Source of the DNA: Bog-756 sp963741055
Lineage (GTDB): Bacteria; Actinomycetota; Acidimicrobiia; Acidimicrobiales; RAAP-2
DNA length: 64,000 nucleotides
NCBI GenBank assembly: GCA_963741055.1
Contig: CAVUGU010000020.1
Span: 46,969 to 110,968, forward strand
Reading direction: 5' to 3'
The position numbers and the translations under genes were made by a program. Numbering within the stretch: position 1 is the stretch's first letter; each line of letters begins with the position of its first letter. The notes under the pieces were generated by a model. That model saw only the letters and a list, made by a program, of their open reading frames with translations, was not told the origin of the DNA and made no database searches. Below, piece after piece: positions 29,570 through 39,775 of this stretch.

Positions 29570-32008
29570 TCAGGAGTTGACTGGCTCTTCGACTCGAGTC
29601 GCCGCGTGGCCGGCGTCCGCGACAACTGCATGATCGAGGGCTCTGTCCGCAGCCGGTTGCCGCCGCCTCCAGCGACCGACGACGCCGACCGCCACCAGAA
29701 CGATCACCGCCACGGCGGCGAGCACGATCCCCTCGGTGAATTTGCGCGGCCAGTAGTTCAGTTCGATGACATGGTGCCCCGGGGGAACCCGTACCTGGAG
29801 CATCATGGTCTGGAAGGGCTGGAGTCGGAGAGGGTTTCCGTCGATCGTGGCGTTCCATCCGGGGACGGAGGCGACCCGAAGCCGGAGAACCTGCTCCGAC
29901 GACGAGTCCGTGACCACGCGAAGCTTCGACGGGCTCACCCAATTGACCGAGGTACCGGTTCCAGGGGCATCCACCGCAGGCCAACCGGAGGCCGGCGCGG
30001 ACACCAAGGTGGCGATCGACGAGTCCGGGACTCGATACAGCTTCTCGTTCCCGATGTAGGTGTCGAACACACCGCCAGGCAGCGGAGCCGAGCTTCGCGA
30101 CTCGAGCACGTAGGAGATGCCGTACCGTCGGGCCACGGTGGCGTCTTTGATCCTCGGGATGAAGTCGTAAAACGATCGCAACCCGGGCTTGGTGCCATTG
30201 GCGTACCAGGTCTCGAACCATGAGTTCGGTGCGATCGGGTCGTACTCCGCGAACTCGTCGATCCCATAGACGAGATTCGTGTCGGGTGGGAGGCCGAGAC
30301 CCAACCCGAGCTGGTCCTGCCCACCGGCACCCAGTCCCACCAACGAGGATCCGACGGCGCGCTGCAAGGAGGCGACGCTGGTCGTCACCGGATAGGGCGT
30401 CGGGCTCGACGATTGCAACGGTGCGTCGATGACGATCAACGACGCGGTCTGGCACACGAGCAATGCAGCAACCACGGCGATGACGAGCCGACGAGATCGT
30501 CCTTCGCTCCACCATTGCTTGGAGCGACCCACCCAGACCAACGTCCCGAATGCGACGAGCCCGACCACCGTGCACGCGACGGGCCAGCAGGAAGCTGTCG
30601 GCCCGCACGTGAGCTGCGTGCGCAGGTAGCGTTCCACGCCCGACGAGCCACAGAAGCCCGAGGATCGCAGCCACCGCGGCGAAAACGACCAGTGCCGTGC
30701 GAGCGGTCCGCTGCGACGATCGCAGGACCGCGTCGAGGCCGACTCCGGCCAGCATCGCGACGCAAAAGGCCAACGGGATCAACGATCGGGACCACCACGA
30801 GTGCCCGATGTAGGGGAGGGTGTTCAGCAACGAGTCGACTGGCCCCACCACGCTGGCTCCCAAGGCGACGGTTGCCGCCAAGGCCAGGCCGAGGATCGCC
30901 GGCCGTCGCCAGAGCCGCACCGCGGCGACGACCGCCAGGCCGAACGCGATCGCGCCGACCCAGACCCACTGCTGGGTAAAAGGCCCTGAGCGTTTTCGAA
31001 GCTGCCCGGAAGGGGCTGACCCCAAAAGCTCTGAAAGACGAGGCCATAGACCTGCGAGACGGGATTGGCGCTGGCATATTGCGCCGCGTTGCGGATCGAA
31101 GTGGTGGCCAGCTGCAGGCCGGGAAGTGTGAGAGGTGCGCAAAGAGCTGCGCCGGCGACGAACGCCGCCACCAAGTCGACGAGGGGACGACGTATCGGGC
31201 CGCGTTCGCCCAGTCGACCGGTGCGACAGAAGAGGAGGACGGCGAGGAAGACACCGAGCGCCAGCAGGATCACGAGCTCGATCTGTGGGTTGCCGGCCAG
31301 AATGGAGAAGGCGAACGCCACCGCGAAGAGAACGACGGACCGGTACCGGCGGGTGCCGCGCACGATGAGCAGCGCGGCAGCGAACTGCCAGCCCGCCCAT
31401 GCCATGACCGAGGTGTCCGGTAGACCCAGGTACCCGAAGAACGGTCCGCTCAGGACCCAGGTCGTCCCGGCAAGGGCGCAGGCAACCGGGTGACACCGCA
31501 GCACGCGCCCGAAGAAGTACGCCCCGGTGCCACCCACGATCAGGTTCACCACGGTTTGAACCCAGTAGGCGGCTCTGAGCGGAGCGAGGTAGCTCAGGAG
31601 GGTGGAGAATCCGAAGGCACCGGATCCGAAATTGAATGCCAAGGGCAGACCCAGTGCCTCGTTGTGAGCCCACAGCGGCAGGTACCCATGGTGAACTTGG
31701 ATCCACGCCGCTGTGAGCCACGGCACGACCTCGTCCGCCTGGTCTGAAAGTGCCGCGTTGTGGGCGACGAACCCCGGCTGATTGAGGATCCCGCTCGTCC
31801 GAAGGGTGTCGAACGTGCCGAAGTACGGGCCGTGCACGATGACGGGCACCAGCGCCAGGCCGGCCGCAGCCACGATCCACAGCACACCGACCACGTCGCC
31901 CCAGTAGGGGCGCCACACCACGCGCGACGCGGGGCGTGCCGCGGCGTGCCCGGCGACGTTCCCTTCCGGCAGCCGGGGCGGAGCCTCGGTCGATCCCTCT
32001 CGTTTCAC
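29570..32008 (-). CDS. YfhO-family membrane protein (two frame breaks)
   Basis: About 811 residues when frames are joined. The N-terminal two thirds has about a dozen membrane segments; the C-terminal extracytoplasmic part has the YfhO signature VPGWNATIDGNPLRLQPF, then VPPGHHVIELNYWP and a last membrane helix. YfhO proteins are GT-C-like and help glycosylate teichoic acids or similar polymers. The frame changes near 30985 (-1 or +2; ENAQ joins to FTQQWVWVG) and between about 30560 and 30620 (+1). GTG at 32008 has GGAGG upstream. It lies between two other polysaccharide-type genes in the same leftward run. Confidence 0.75.
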
Positions 32009-32124
32009 TCCCCGCCTCCGATCCGCCTGTCAGAAGTTCTGCAGCTTGCCATACCAGCCCCAAGGATCGGCGTCGTGCGCTTCACCGCAACGTGGTGAAG
32101 CGCCTACCGGACAGTCAGTGTGGA

Positions 32125-34249
32125 TCACCGACCCGCCGCCACGCTCCGGCAGAGGTCCAGTGCCGGCCGTGCGTCGTTCGTCGGTATGGAGCTGATTCCG
32201 ACACCGAGGGTGTCCGGCCCGTTCGTGCCGGTGGACTGGACGACGGCCGGCCCGCTCCCGGCCAGGTAGTGGGTGAGCACGAGCGTGTTGTTGGCGTAGA
32301 CCTGGAGCGAGTGGAGGTTCGGGTCGGTGATGACGGTCAGGGTCAACGTCCCCTTGGATGGATGGGCGAACGGCGAGCCAGTAGGGGTACGGCCAGGGAA
32401 TGGTCGTCGGCGCCGGGTTGTTCGATGACGACCCGGGCTTGGTCGGAGGCGCCCGGCTCCAGCAGCAGGGTTGCCGTCCCGTAGGTCAGGATCGGGATGC
32501 TCTGCTGGAACTGCGGGGTGAACTGGATCCGAATGGTGTGCTGGTTCGCCGCCGACTCCGCGACCGGAATCCAGGTCATGTGTTGAATCTGCTGACCCGG
32601 GATCGTGCGCGTAGTCTGAAACCGGTCGACCAGTACATCGCGTCACAGTTGCCGGAGATGAACACGGTCCCCGACGGCGCCCAGTACGGAGGGATGGTTC
32701 CCCGACGGACGTTCGAGACCAACGCACCCGGTGTCAGGGAGTTCTGTTCCGACACGAAGGCGCGGGTCTGGTTGGGCGTGAAGTAGGCGCTCGGGGTGAT
32801 CGCGATGGCGACGTTGGCGACGATCGAATAGATGGCCACCACGCCGATCCCCGCGATGCCCGCGGCGCGGACGCCGGGGCTGCGCCCGCTGAGGCGGCGC
32901 AACACGTCGACCAGACCGATCGATGCGGCCAGGATGAGGAACGGCAGGAACTCCGCGAGGTAGCGGTTGGCGATGTAACCAAAGACGAGAACGCCCACGC
33001 TCGCGGAGGCGGCTGCCACCAGCAGGAGCCGGGTGCGCGCGATGCGCCCGACCGGTCCGGGCCGGAAGGCGGTGACCAGCCCCCAACAGGCCGGGAAGAA
33101 GAGGAGCGGCATCGAGGCGGGCAGGCTCGCGGTCGGATAGGTCAGGTCGAACACGACGCCCGCGTAGGTCCGAGCGGGGGCAGTAGGTAGTGAGACGAAG
33201 GGAAACGCCGAGGTGAGATGGATGCCGAACGGCTGCAGGTAGGCGGTGATCGTGCTCGGGAGGAACTGGGGACCGAACGCACCTCCGCCGTTGGCAGCGA
33301 GGAAGTACCGGCGGTGAGCGTTCACTTGGTAAAAGACCTGCTCGGTCCATGGGAGGCCGAAGAAGGCACCGAACTTGAAATAGCTGATCAAGCAGTTGAC
33401 CGCGAGCGGCACCAGCCCGGCGAGCGCGACCGGCCATGCGAAGCGTCGGTTCTCCGCGCCGTACCTCCCGAGGGCGAACCACCCGGCGACCAACAGCGCC
33501 CCGATCACGCAGGCGTACCCGGTCGTGGTGCGGTTCAGATTGGTGCAGAGGACGAAGAAACCGGCGAGCCACACCCGCCGCGCCGATGGCCGCTCCACGA
33601 CACCGAGCAGTGCGAACAGTGCTGCGACCGCCAGGGCGACACTCCAAGCCAAGTCCTCGTCGTACACGAACGGAGTCGCCGCGAGGTAGATGAGCACCGA
33701 CCCGGCGCCGAGTGCCGCACTGAAGAACCCGTAGGAGACGGCCTCGCCGGTGCCGACCGGGCCGGCCCCGCGGAGCAGGATCCGGACCCGCCAGAGCAGG
33801 AGGGAGGCGAACACTCCGGTCACCAACCAGGCCAGCAGGATCGAAGGGGCGGTCATCCGGTCGTCGAGGCTGTGGGTGACGAGGAGGACGGGCAGACGGA
33901 GCAGTGACGGGAACACGCCGAAGTAGGTGTACGTCCGACCGTCGTGGACGAAGCCCTCGATCCCGAGGCTGTGCGCGGGGACCGACAGGTGACCGGCGAG
34001 GATCGCCCGTCCCTGTAGGTCGTAGAACTGCCCGGGCTCGACCTTGCGCAGCCCGCCGCCGCCGGTCCAGAGGCTGGTCAGGACCCAGAGACAGGGGATC
34101 GCGGCGAGCGCCTGACCGATGGAGACCGCGACGACGAAGCGCTTGCGTCCTTGCTCGACAGGATCGCCCCGACGCGGGAGGTCTGTGCTGACTACCTCTT
34201 CGTCGAGAGCCGCGACACTGGCGGGCGCTGCGGGTGGCGCATCGACCAT
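32125..34249 (-). CDS. multi-pass membrane protein, GT-C-like, paralog of the 24545 gene (frame breaks)
   Basis: About 706 residues after correction. Shares FYDLQGRA, HDGRTYTYFGVFPSLLR, ASLLLWRVRILLRGA, YDEDLAWSVAL and HLTSAFPFVSLPT with the plus-strand paralog, including the same order of membrane segments and the C-terminal TDPNLHSLQV and HYLAGSGPAV. Extra bases lie near 32357, 32406 and a double one near 32608-32612. The ATG at 34249 overlaps the upstream oxygenase stop (TGATG). Its probable role is transfer of sugars from lipid carriers on the outer face of the membrane; no family name can be given with confidence. Confidence 0.62.
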
Positions 34250-35121
34250 CAATCTCGCCGTCGGCGGCGCAAGGAGTCACGTAGGCCGAGCACCCGGCTC
34301 GCGGTCTCGTCGGAGAGCCCGAGGTGGCGCTTGGCCCAGTCGTATCCCTTCAGGAGCTGCTTGTCGAGGTAGATCGTCACCGAACGGGCTCCGTCGCCGG
34401 GCCGAGCCCGATAGTTGGTGGATCTGACCAGCGGATCCGACTCCCGGGTGAAGTAGTAGAGCGCCAGAGACTTCCGGCTTTCGTCTTCGGGGCACTCCAT
34501 CGGTTCGGGATGACCGTGGTACGAGTCGACGTCGGTGTTGAAGATGAGCACCCGGTTCGCCTCGGGCGAGACCTTCTTCACGCACTCCTTCATGTCGGTG
34601 CTCCAGAGCTCGAGCTGCCCTCCGTACTCGGGTCGCCACGATTCGTTGAGATAGACGAGGATGTTGACCCGGCGGCGCCAGTCTTGGACGTGGGGGTGCA
34701 CGGTGAAATCGGCGTGCATGTTGAGGTAGCCGCCCCGGAGGGATTGGTGCAGCCCTCCGCCTTCGAGGGTGGGATCGGGGATGAGATCCTCGATCCCGGT
34801 CAGGGAGGAGACGAAGGCGAGGAACCGGGGCGAGTTGAGGGCGGCCAAGATGTCGCGAAGCGCCGGGCCCCACGTCTCGGGATGGGTGTTCGAGTACTTG
34901 CGCTCGTTGGTGTGGAGGTAGTTCTTCCACCCCTCCCGCTCGGTCGACGGGAACTCGGCGATCGCCGCGCTGACCGCACTGGGCTCGAGGAAATGGTCCA
35001 ACACGATGTGCGGAAAGGGCTTGCCGGCGACGTACTCCTCGTGCAGCCGGTCGACCTGCTGCTCGAGGCGGTCGAGGTCCAAGACCGCGGTCTGCGAGCG
35101 ACTGAGCTCTTCAGCTGGCAT
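34249..35121 (-). CDS. 2-oxoglutarate/Fe(II)-dependent oxygenase (prolyl hydroxylase-like)
   Basis: A 290-residue soluble oxygenase. The iron ligands appear as HAD in LNMHADFTVHP and the distal histidine in DSYHGHPEP, and the 2OG-anchoring arginine in SRKSLALYYFT. NILVYLNESWRPEYGGQLEL is the core jelly-roll strand pair. This is the 2OG-FeII_Oxy_3 layout seen in proteins encoded in polysaccharide and antibiotic clusters. The ATG at 35121 has AGGAGAGG upstream and is preferred over an in-frame ATG 14 codons earlier. It is the first gene of a unit with the GT-C-like gene. The substrate is unknown. Confidence 0.83.
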   Translation of the reverse strand: MPAEELSRSQTAVLDLDRLEQQVDRLHEEYVAGKPFPHIVLDHFLEPSAVSAAIAEFPSTEREGWKNYLHTNERKYSNTHPETWGPALRDILAALNSPRFLAFVSSLTGIEDLIPDPTLEGGGLHQSLRGGYLNMHADFTVHPHVQDWRRRVNILVYLNESWRPEYGGQLELWSTDMKECVKKVSPEANRVLIFNTDVDSYHGHPEPMECPEDESRKSLALYYFTRESDPLVRSTNYRARPGDGARSVTIYLDKQLLKGYDWAKRHLGLSDETASRVLGLRDSLRRRRRD

Positions 35122-35392
35122 CCGAGTACCTCTCCTGGAACGACAGGCAGCCGAGGAGGGCACTCTTCCCGGACGTCCATTTCCGCGCCGTCCGACACGC
35201 TGTGGTCTGCAGGCCCGACACGGTGGCCCCCCCTTCTCGGGCCCACGCTGGGCGCCAACGCACCCAGGACGCCCTCCCCGCGAAGAGGATAGCTGACGGA
35301 TCCCGTTTCGTCACGGGCGCGAAGCCCCGAATCGAACCGGTGGAACCGAGAGGTCGGCGACCCGTCTACCTGCGGGTTTCTCCGGATCGGGC

Positions 35393-35947
35393 CTAGTGCT
35401 CCGGTTCCGCCTCCGGACCGAGCTCCGCGTCCGCGATCTGGGCGAACAGCCGGTTCAGGATGAGGAATTTGAGGAACCAGACGATGGCGAAGGCGCTCAC
35501 GTTGGCGCCGACGACGAGGACGGTGCGCTGGAAGTGATCGAGGTGATGGGCTTGCGCGAAGTTCCTCGCCAGTGAGGCTGTAAAGAGAGCGAACAGGATT
35601 CCGGTGATGGAGACCACCCAGAACGGAAGGACCTCGCGCCAGAGGTGGGACCGACCACCCTTTCCCCAGACCCACTGCCGGTTGAGGAGATACGAGGGGA
35701 TGCCCGCCAGGATGTTCGCGACCAGGACGCTGGTGACCTCGCCCCACAGTCGCAGGACGCCGTAGATGAGGGTCAGCAGCACCAACGAGGTGAGTGCCGA
35801 GATGGCGGAGACCGCGGTGTACTTCGCGAGCTTTGCGAACTGCGGGTTCGAAAGCAGGTCCCGTACCCGCTCCCTCAGCGGTAAGCGGTAACGAGACTCG
35901 AGCGGCGCGCCGCTGACCTCGACGCCCTGTCCGATCTGGTCAGTCAT
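35393..35947 (-). CDS. GtrA-family membrane protein
   Basis: A 184-residue protein with four membrane segments: LAKYTAVSAISALTSLVLLT, ILAGIPSYLLNRQWVWGKGG (the family's conserved loop, with NRxWVW), LPFWVVSITGILFALF and a final segment ending FLKFLILNRLF, where KF.NR is typical. GtrA proteins are proposed to flip undecaprenyl-phosphate sugars. A DPM1/GtrB-like GT2 gene lies at 27775 in the same cluster, a common pairing. A 271-base gap upstream (35122-35392) holds nothing I can call. Confidence 0.87.
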   Translation of the reverse strand: MTDQIGQGVEVSGAPLESRYRLPLRERVRDLLSNPQFAKLAKYTAVSAISALTSLVLLTLIYGVLRLWGEVTSVLVANILAGIPSYLLNRQWVWGKGGRSHLWREVLPFWVVSITGILFALFTASLARNFAQAHHLDHFQRTVLVVGANVSAFAIVWFLKFLILNRLFAQIADAELGPEAEPEH

Positions 35948-36001
35948 GGCGACTCCCGGCCTGAGGGCCCCCTCCTCAGAAGCACTACCTCGGCGTCGGC
36001 C

Positions 36002-36412
36002 CTACTGAGGCTCGGTCGCCGTTTCCGAGGGTGGTGCGGTTGGTGTTTCCGAGGAGGTCGCTTCCGAGGTCGGCGCGGCGGGCGTCGACGGCGCGGCCAG
36101 CAACGTGCTCGAATCCGTGGCGGCGGGGGCTGCCGGTGCGGTCGGCGCAGCCGGTACGGCCGGCGCGGCGTCGGTCCGGCTGCTGCGAGAGAGCCGGTAG
36201 CCGAGGTAGCCCGCGACGGCAAGGACCACGATCGCGAACACGATCAGGGCCTCACCCCTGCGTTGGTAGTGCCCGTGCCCCTTCTTGCCCCCGAGAAAGG
36301 CCGGGAGCTCGTGGATGGGCTCGGACAGCCAGAGAATCGCGACGATGAACGCGAGCACGCCGATGACGCCGAGGGCGATCACACCGATCCACTTCCATCT
36401 CGTCGGGCTCAT
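36002..36412 (-). CDS. small membrane protein with Ala/Pro-rich tail, unknown function
   Basis: A 136-residue protein. Two hydrophobic segments (WIGVIALGVIGVLAFIVAI and ALIVFAIVVLAVAGYLGYRL) flank a loop containing GGKKGHGHYQRRGE; the last 55 residues are alanine, proline and threonine rich and low in complexity. I do not recognise a family. Starts at 36412 and 36436 are both possible with no clear ribosome site. It lies between GtrA and a GT4 gene on the same strand. Confidence reflects that membrane segments and codon use look real. Confidence 0.6.
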   Translation of the reverse strand: MSPTRWKWIGVIALGVIGVLAFIVAILWLSEPIHELPAFLGGKKGHGHYQRRGEALIVFAIVVLAVAGYLGYRLSRSSRTDAAPAVPAAPTAPAAPAATDSSTLLAAPSTPAAPTSEATSSETPTAPPSETATEPQ

Positions 36413-36514
36413 CGGGCGCGACTGTAGCCAACTCATCTGGCGGGCGCTCGCGGGCCCGGGCCCGGGACGGCTGGCCACCTTGACTCAGGGAGCAGGTGAC
36501 TGCGGAGCGTGCGG

Positions 36515-37672
36515 TCAGCGCTTCGGAGTGTGACCTTGTCGACGCGCCGCTTCGAGAGCGAGGACGGCGAGGACCGCTCGAGCGGTGGCGTCCCATCGGT
36601 ACCGGGCGGCGTGATCGGACGCACCGATCCCGAGCCGCTTCCGGGCGACCTCGTCGGTGAGGAGCAGGTCGAGGGCATCGATCATCTCGTCGGGGTCGTC
36701 GAAGAGGACCCCCGACTCCTGATCGGTCACCGCGTCCTTGTGACCGCCGATCCGTGACACCACTGCGGGGGTCTCGCAGGCTCCCGCCTCGGTCACGGTC
36801 ATTCCCCATCCTTCCCGGAGGGAGCTCGACGTCACCACCCAGGCCTTTTGATAGAGCTCGACGAGGGCGTCGTCGTCGACGAACCCGGGCAGTGAGATCC
36901 AGTCGGACGCGTTGCCCGCTCGGATGCGTGCTTCGAGCGCCGGGCGCTCATAGCCCTCGCCCGCGATCACCGCGCGGAGGTCGGGGTGCCGTCGTTTGAG
37001 TTGGAGCAGGGCGTCGATGAGCAGCTCGAAGCGCTTGACCGGCACCAGCCTTCCCACCGCGACCACCAATGGCGACTCGGACCGCTCGGACCCCGGTGAG
37101 AAGCGGGGCTCGACCCCTGGGGGTACGACAGAGATGTTTTCGGCCGGCAACTTGAGCAGTTGGACGATCTCGGCCTTCGAGGACGACGAGAGCGTGATGA
37201 TCCGGCTCTTTCGGTAGACGGGGGGCGCCACGCGACGCTCGATCAGGTTGCCGAGGCGCGCCAGTCCCGGCGGCAGCACCATGTTCCACATCTCGGCGTG
37301 GACGTGGTGCAAGAAGACCACCCGCGGGCAGCGCGCCCACAAAGGGGAGAAGAAGGGCATTCCGTTCCAGATCTCGACCAGCCCGTCACCTCGACCCAGC
37401 CGACCGGCCAGTCCCGCCGCCACCGTGTCCGGGAAGATGGCGTAGCGACCCTTCCTGCGGGCCACCCGGTAACCGTCTCGCTCGATCCGCTCGGGTGCGC
37501 CGACGACGGACGACGTGATCATGTCCACGCTCAATCCGGCACTCGACCAGGCAGAGAGGATCCGGTGGGCGTGCAGCTCGGATCCGCCTGCTTCGGGATC
37601 GTCGTGGTCACGCCAGGCCACGACCTCGATGTGCCGGAGGCCTGCCCAGTCGGCGATCTCCGAAAGGGACAT
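36515..37672 (-). CDS. GT4 family glycosyltransferase
   Basis: A 385-residue GT-B enzyme. The N-terminal domain starts HIEVVAWRDHDDPEAGGSEL, which gives the glycine-rich acceptor loop; the C-terminal domain has VVAVGRLVPVKRFELLIDAL, VIAGEGYERPALE and SLREGWGMTVTEAGACETP, whose two glutamates form the E-x7-E donor site. I took the ATG at 37672; the frame stays open upstream and a GTG at 37777 would add 35 residues. It lies 238 bases from the nucleotidyltransferase upstream, a gap without other coding sequence. It probably adds one residue to a surface glycan. Confidence 0.85.
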   Translation of the reverse strand: MSLSEIADWAGLRHIEVVAWRDHDDPEAGGSELHAHRILSAWSSAGLSVDMITSSVVGAPERIERDGYRVARRKGRYAIFPDTVAAGLAGRLGRGDGLVEIWNGMPFFSPLWARCPRVVFLHHVHAEMWNMVLPPGLARLGNLIERRVAPPVYRKSRIITLSSSSKAEIVQLLKLPAENISVVPPGVEPRFSPGSERSESPLVVAVGRLVPVKRFELLIDALLQLKRRHPDLRAVIAGEGYERPALEARIRAGNASDWISLPGFVDDDALVELYQKAWVVTSSSLREGWGMTVTEAGACETPAVVSRIGGHKDAVTDQESGVLFDDPDEMIDALDLLLTDEVARKRLGIGASDHAARYRWDATARAVLAVLALEAARRQGHTPKR

Positions 37673-37910
37673 CGAAGTGAACGGCCGGAGGACGGCCTCT
37701 TCGAAGATCGGATCCGGCCGATGCCGGCTCTCCGACGGGTCGCCGAGCGACACCTGCGGCTCCGCTTCGTTCCTCACCAGGGCCTCTACCCGCCGGTCAC
37801 GTGAACGGGCCGCTGGTAGTCGTGCCACCACCGCATCGTACCTGCCGACCTGCTCGAGTCGGGGATCCTCGCAAGGCCCCTTGTCGGTGGGCGCTAGGAG
37901 TGCGCCGTCG

Positions 37911-38825
37911 TCACCGCAGCGTCGACCAGAGCCGGGCGGGGCGGACTCCCCGGGCCACCTGCCTCGAGAGCTCGCCACTCGCGATCGGCAGGTCCGAGGC
38001 ATGGGTCACCCCGATCAGTTTCGACTCGGTGGTCACCACCCGGACCGGTAGGCCGGTTCCCTCCCGGACCATGGTCGACACCACTTCGGGGAGCAGCACC
38101 TCGGCCTTCGGCGCCTCCGCGCCGGCGGCAACCTCGGCGAGGAGCGCGTCCTCGTCGAGGCCCGATGCGCTCATCGCTCTGGCGAAGACGTCCCAGATCC
38201 CCGGCTGGAAGCCCCAGAGGTTGACCGAAGAGGGGAGTGACGCCGGAAGGATCTCGGGTTCGAGGCCGTCGTGAGCCACGAACGGCTCCCCTTCGCCTCC
38301 GCGGGTGACCTTCCGGCGCTCGGTGAGACCGACCAGCAGCCCGTCGGGCCCGACCTCGCAGATCCCGCGGGTGACCGGGTCGTCGGAGACCACGGTCGCC
38401 GACAGCGGGTAGCCGATCAGCACGTGCTCTCCGGCGTTGCCCTCGAGCTGGCTCACCAGCGCGTGCATCGCCGTCGCTCCGTAGACGTCGTCGGCATTGG
38501 CGACGCCGAAGGCACGATCCCCGCCGACCACACCCTTGGCCGCGAGCACCGCGTGCACGGTGCCGAGCGGAAGGCGCTGGACGGCGAAGTCCACCGGGAC
38601 CGAGTCGGGCCAGCACCGCTCCACGTGGTAGCGGACGGCCGGCCCGGTTTCGGGATGGAGGACGAGGACGATGCGCCCGAACCCCGCGCCGACCGCGTCG
38701 CTCGCCAGCAGGTCGACGACCGGCTCGCCGGAAGGACCGATGGGCGCGAGCGGCTTGCATCCGCCGTAACGCCGCGCAAGGCCGGCGGCGAGGACCACCA
38801 GCGGCGGACCCACTCGGTCGATCAC
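37911..38825 (-). CDS. sugar-phosphate nucleotidyltransferase-like protein
   Basis: A 304-residue protein with the nucleotidyltransferase fold. PPLVVLAAGLARRYGGCKPL at the N-terminus is the NTP-binding loop (G-x-G-T-R variant, here GLARRYGGCK), and FGVANADDVYGATAMHAL holds the metal-binding aspartates. It resembles proteins annotated as NTP_transferase of unknown sugar. It overlaps the fabH-like gene by four bases (ATGA at 38822-38825), which is odd for a glycan gene beside a fatty-acid enzyme and may only reflect gene packing. Confidence 0.78.
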   Translation of the reverse strand: MIDRVGPPLVVLAAGLARRYGGCKPLAPIGPSGEPVVDLLASDAVGAGFGRIVLVLHPETGPAVRYHVERCWPDSVPVDFAVQRLPLGTVHAVLAAKGVVGGDRAFGVANADDVYGATAMHALVSQLEGNAGEHVLIGYPLSATVVSDDPVTRGICEVGPDGLLVGLTERRKVTRGGEGEPFVAHDGLEPEILPASLPSSVNLWGFQPGIWDVFARAMSASGLDEDALLAEVAAGAEAPKAEVLLPEVVSTMVREGTGLPVRVVTTESKLIGVTHASDLPIASGELSRQVARGVRPARLWSTLR

Positions 38826-39757
38826 CCTCCCCAGCGGAGTACCGCGCTCGCCCAGGTCATGCCACCTCCGAACCCGGTGAGCAGGACCAGGCCTCCGTCA
38901 CGCAGCCGGCCGGTCTCGAGCGCGTCGACAAGGGCGAGAGGGATCGACGCCGAGGAGGTGTTGCCGTAGCGATCGATGACCACGACGGCCTTCTCGTCCG
39001 GGATCCCGAGACGCTGGGTGGCCGCGGTGATGATGCGCAGGTTCGCCTGGTGGGGCACCACCAGGTCGATGTCGTCGATGGTGAGGCCGGCCTCCGCGAT
39101 CGCCTGCTCGGCGGACTCGACGATCACCCGAACCGCCTTTCGGAAGATCTCCTTGCCGTCCATGTAGAGATAGCCGCCGTGGTCACACTTGAGGAGATGG
39201 CGCAGCGATCCGTCCGCACCCAGGTTCCACGAGAGAAGTTGACCGGGACCGTCCACCGCCTCCAGCACGATGGCGCCGGCTCCGTCACCGACCAGCACCG
39301 AGACGGTGCGCTCGTCCCAGTCGGTGATGCGACTGAGCGTCTCCGAGCCGATCACGAGGAGCCGTTCGGCGCCGATCGCGAGGAGCCCGTGGGCGACCGT
39401 CAACGCGTAGACGAACCCGGAGCAGGCCGCGTTGACGTCGAAGGCCCCGGCGGGGACGCCGATCCCGTCCTGTACGGCTGCAGAGGTGCCCGGCACGATC
39501 TGGTCGGGTGTGGTGGTGGCGAGGATGACCCCGTCGATCTCGTCGGGACGGCGACCCGCACGCTCGAGCGCGGCGACGCCGGCGTCGATCGCCAGCTGTG
39601 AGGTCGTGCCACCGATGCGCCGCTCGCGGATCCCGGTCCGCTCGCGGATCCATTCGTCGCTGGTGTCCATGATCACGGACAGGTCGTCGTTGGTGACCAC
39701 CTTGTCGGGCACCGCGATGCCCCAACCGGTCACCACACCGCCCCGGGTCCCGATCAC
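38822..39757 (-). CDS. fabH: beta-ketoacyl-ACP synthase III
   Basis: A 311-residue KAS III that condenses an acyl-CoA primer with malonyl-ACP. The catalytic triad is complete: Cys112 in NAACSGF, His236 in VPHQAN and Asn266 in YGNTSSAS. Length and the opening GWGIAVPDKVVTNDDL are normal. The start is GTG at 39757. A thiolase-like gene lies 18 bases upstream on the same strand. Specificity (acetyl or branched primers) cannot be told from sequence. Confidence 0.93.
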   Translation of the reverse strand: MIGTRGGVVTGWGIAVPDKVVTNDDLSVIMDTSDEWIRERTGIRERRIGGTTSQLAIDAGVAALERAGRRPDEIDGVILATTTPDQIVPGTSAAVQDGIGVPAGAFDVNAACSGFVYALTVAHGLLAIGAERLLVIGSETLSRITDWDERTVSVLVGDGAGAIVLEAVDGPGQLLSWNLGADGSLRHLLKCDHGGYLYMDGKEIFRKAVRVIVESAEQAIAEAGLTIDDIDLVVPHQANLRIITAATQRLGIPDEKAVVVIDRYGNTSSASIPLALVDALETGRLRDGGLVLLTGFGGGMTWASAVLRWGG

Positions 39758-39775
39758 GGCGCGCTCATCTCCGGC

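Noticed and set aside
35310..35390. tRNA-like string (GGTTCGATTC on the minus strand)
   Set aside because: The flanking bases do not form a T stem and no anticodon or acceptor arm can be drawn.
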